Shown here: in pieces, positions 20,862 through 23,068 of the stretch
Layout of the letters: every line of letters starts with the position of its first letter
Numbering within the stretch: position 1 is the stretch's first letter
Origin: a virus
Length of the DNA: 23,068 bases
Strand: one strand, 5' to 3'
IMG/VR virus record: IMGVR_UViG_3300037010_001609
Span: 1 to 23,068 of that record
The notes under the pieces: generated by a model
Told to the model about the DNA's origin: nothing
Database searches by the model: none
Seen by the model: the letters and a program-made list of their open reading frames with translations, nothing else
Translations under genes and position numbers: made by a program

Positions 20862-23068
20862 ATGAGCTATATCTCAGCTGTAAAGAAAGATGACAAGGTC
20901 ATCGTATGGGAACGTACGGAGACGGGGGATCGTATTGTCAAGGACTACAAGGCTCCATACTACTTTTACTATGACGACGAAGGTGGTGAGTATACCACAA
21001 TCTTTGACACAAAAGTATCCAAAGTTGAGTTCACATCTGGGTTTAAGCTGAGTGCTGCAAAGAAAGACTTCGAGGCTCGTAAAATCCGGACGTGGGAAAG
21101 CGATATTCCAGCAGAAATTCGCCTGTTGTCCAACAAATATTACGGCAAGCCTGCACCAAAGTTAAACATCACATTGTTCGACATTGAGGTGGATTATGAT
21201 CCAGAGATGGGCATTACAGTCCAAGATATGGTTGCGATCAATCCATATGCTCCAATCAATTCCGTTTCACTTATTCACTGCTGGAAAAAGGAAATCGTTG
21301 TCATTGTGGTTCCACCTGAACCCGGCTGGGATGAAGTGCGGCTGTCAGAAGCTGTTATAGCTTCTGCTCCTGATGCTCCACTCGTTACTGACCTAACAAT
21401 TCGATACATTGTGTGCGAAACCGAGCGTGAACTGTTGTTGAATTTGATCCTTGAAATTGAAGACAGTGATGTGGTTGGAGGATGGAACAGCGACTTCTTT
21501 GACTGGCCATATGTAGCTCAACGAGTCATTCGAGTATTGGATGAAGAAGTAGTCACTCTGGAAACGATGGAGACAATCAACGAGTACAATGGAAAGTTGA
21601 ATGTTGTGTACGTGGAGAATCCCAATCCAGCAATACAAAAAGCTGGCCGGTTCCGCTGGCTCAAACGCCTTGACTTCCCACAGTATGGAATGCCTACGTT
21701 TCGACCAGTTGCTAATGCAACAACAGGTAAGTTGATGGGGAATACCATTGACCTTGTCGGCCGCATTCGTGCTGACTACATGAACTTGATCAAGAAGTAT
21801 GAGCCAGGTGAAAAACCCTCGTACAAGCTGTCTGCTATATCAGCGGATATTCTTGTAGACGATAAGACAAAGAAACCACTTCTTCCAAAGTTGGAATATG
21901 AAGGCAGCCTTGCCGACCAATATAGACAGAATTTCCCATTCTTCGTCCGATACAATATTCGGGATACGGAGATATTGTGGGGGTTTGAGAAAAAGCTTGG
22001 ATATGTTGAGGTTGCGAATCAGAATTACCACTTGTCTACTGGCCTATTCACACACGTTCTCGGCACGTTGAAGCTTGCTGAATTAGCCCTTGTAAACTTT
22101 TGTCATCATGAGTTACACCGCGTAGTTAAAAACGTGACAGCTCCTGAAATCGATCGCGCAATTGATGGCGCATTGGTATTGCTTCCACAAATTGGGATGC
22201 ATGAGAACTTTGGGTCTATTGACATCAATTCACTGTATCCGTCTGCCATTCGATCATTGAATATCTCTCCTGAAACTATTCGAGGTCAATTCACAAGAGA
22301 TGTGAAAGACGCAGCTGAAATTGCTGCGAATAGCGTTGCTCGACTTACGATGGTTATGGAAGGTACAAAGCAGGAAGTCACAAAAACCGCTGATGAATGG
22401 AGAGAGTACTTCATTGAGCGAAAGTGGGCTATATCTGGATATGGCACTGTGTTTGATCAAACCAAACAAGGGTTCATCCCAGCATTGCTTGGCGAATGGT
22501 ACGCACTGCGAAAGAAATATCAAGCAATGAAAGGTCAGGCTGCTGACGCTGGTGATTACCAGACGGCTGGCTACTATGATCGACTGCAATATGTGTACAA
22601 GATCAAGCTTAACAGCTTGTATGGTGCATTGACAAACTTGTATTTTCGCTTCTATGATTTGCGAATGGGTGAATCAACAACGGGCACTGGTCGAGTAATT
22701 CTTCGTCATCAGTGTCGTATGGTGTCAAAAACTTTGGAAGGAACGTACGACGTAAACTTCCCCCTCTACGACACAATGAAGAGTGCAGTTGATGCAGGGT
22801 ATACCGAAGACGAAGCAAGGCCTATTGTTCTTGATGGGCCCGTGTTCAATGGTAAGTTCCAATCTGATGCTGTAATTTACGGGGATACGGACTCAACGTA
22901 TTTTAAGACATACTCTGATAGTTCAGCCGAAGCAATTATGATTGCTGATGCTGTTGCAGCTAAGGTTAACGAATCATATCCTACGTTCATGCGCAATACC
23001 TTCTTGTGCACAACTGGATACGACAATATCATCAAGGCTGGTCGAGAAATTGTGTCTGATCGTGGAAT
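20862..23068 (+). CDS. 43: DNA polymerase, family B, T4 gp43 type, 3' end outside the window
   Basis: The frame runs from ATG 20862 off the right edge (735 complete codons; T4 gp43 has 898). The proofreading domain shows Exo I (LFDIEVD, about 105-111), Exo II (GGWNSDFFDWP, near 206) and Exo III (YNIRDTE, from 364). Polymerase motifs are A (DINSLYPS, from 454), B (KIKLNSLYG, near 580-588) and C (YGDTDS, from 673). The catalytic acids in A and C are intact. The missing part would hold the end of the palm, the thumb and the clamp-binding tail. AAGGT lies about 10 nt upstream of the start. There is no clear promoter between the terminator and the gene. Confidence 0.96.
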   Translation, partial: MSYISAVKKDDKVIVWERTETGDRIVKDYKAPYYFYYDDEGGEYTTIFDTKVSKVEFTSGFKLSAAKKDFEARKIRTWESDIPAEIRLLSNKYYGKPAPKLNITLFDIEVDYDPEMGITVQDMVAINPYAPINSVSLIHCWKKEIVVIVVPPEPGWDEVRLSEAVIASAPDAPLVTDLTIRYIVCETERELLLNLILEIEDSDVVGGWNSDFFDWPYVAQRVIRVLDEEVVTLETMETINEYNGKLNVVYVENPNPAIQKAGRFRWLKRLDFPQYGMPTFRPVANATTGKLMGNTIDLVGRIRADYMNLIKKYEPGEKPSYKLSAISADILVDDKTKKPLLPKLEYEGSLADQYRQNFPFFVRYNIRDTEILWGFEKKLGYVEVANQNYHLSTGLFTHVLGTLKLAELALVNFCHHELHRVVKNVTAPEIDRAIDGALVLLPQIGMHENFGSIDINSLYPSAIRSLNISPETIRGQFTRDVKDAAEIAANSVARLTMVMEGTKQEVTKTADEWREYFIERKWAISGYGTVFDQTKQGFIPALLGEWYALRKKYQAMKGQAADAGDYQTAGYYDRLQYVYKIKLNSLYGALTNLYFRFYDLRMGESTTGTGRVILRHQCRMVSKTLEGTYDVNFPLYDTMKSAVDAGYTEDEARPIVLDGPVFNGKFQSDAVIYGDTDSTYFKTYSDSSAEAIMIADAVAAKVNESYPTFMRNTFLCTTGYDNIIKAGREIVSDRG

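Noticed and set aside
1-23068. tRNA genes, CRISPR arrays, insertion sequences, attachment sites
   Set aside because: No cloverleaf, spaced repeats, transposase or integrase motifs were seen on either strand by reading.

Overview
The window is a piece of a double-stranded DNA tailed-phage genome of the T4-like (myovirus) superfamily. The diagnosis rests on T4-type replication proteins on one contig: a two-subunit phage type II topoisomerase (fused gp39/60 type plus gp52 type), a gp61-type primase, a gp41-type DnaB-like helicase, the first 735 codons of a gp43-type family B DNA polymerase and a probable DsbA-like DNA-binding protein. Six copies of the T4 late-promoter heptamer ATAAATA also lie just upstream of start codons. 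The bases are moderately AT-rich, genes are tightly packed, and I see no tRNA, rRNA, CRISPR array, integrase or insertion sequence. The host cannot be named. A B12-dependent (class II) ribonucleotide reductase suggests a host with access to cobalamin, and a transglycosylase with a signal peptide fits a bacterial host.

Layout. 1-7575 (+): 5'-truncated phosphoribosyltransferase, ClpP-like protease, primase, SprT-like metallopeptidase, a small helical protein, topoisomerase large subunit, a possible 37-residue microprotein, a calcineurin-like phosphoesterase, topoisomerase medium subunit and a small acidic protein. 7569-11642 (-): a nucleotide-metabolism island, transcribed as dCMP deaminase, NrdJ, a terminator/promoter overlap, a HAD phosphatase and a 2H-phosphoesterase-like protein. 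11643-11853 is a divergent promoter region. 11854-23068 (+): small unknown proteins, an Sm-like candidate, a zinc-ribbon virion-like protein, helicase, two small conserved phage proteins, two candidate prohead-core/internal proteins, an MGME1/RecB-type exonuclease, a retropepsin-like protease, a degenerate 2OG-Fe(II) oxygenase-like protein, an exported lytic transglycosylase, the DsbA-like protein and the DNA polymerase.

How it fits together. The left arm and parts of the right arm supply replication; the minus-strand island supplies dNTPs and perhaps RNA or nucleotide repair. On the right arm, early genes (helicase, polymerase) and late-type genes (with ATAAATA promoters) alternate on the same strand, so early messages would read into late genes. 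Two late genes (12194 and 16216) carry a nested inverted-repeat leader in which the late promoter sits between the outer arms. A read-through mRNA would fold over the ribosome site, while a late mRNA would start inside the structure and lack the 5' arms. This is the logic known for the T4 lysozyme gene e and for soc and 49. It is the most interesting system I see. The second is a consensus sigma-70 promoter whose -35 box lies in the loop and arm of the nrdJ terminator and drives the HAD/2H pair.
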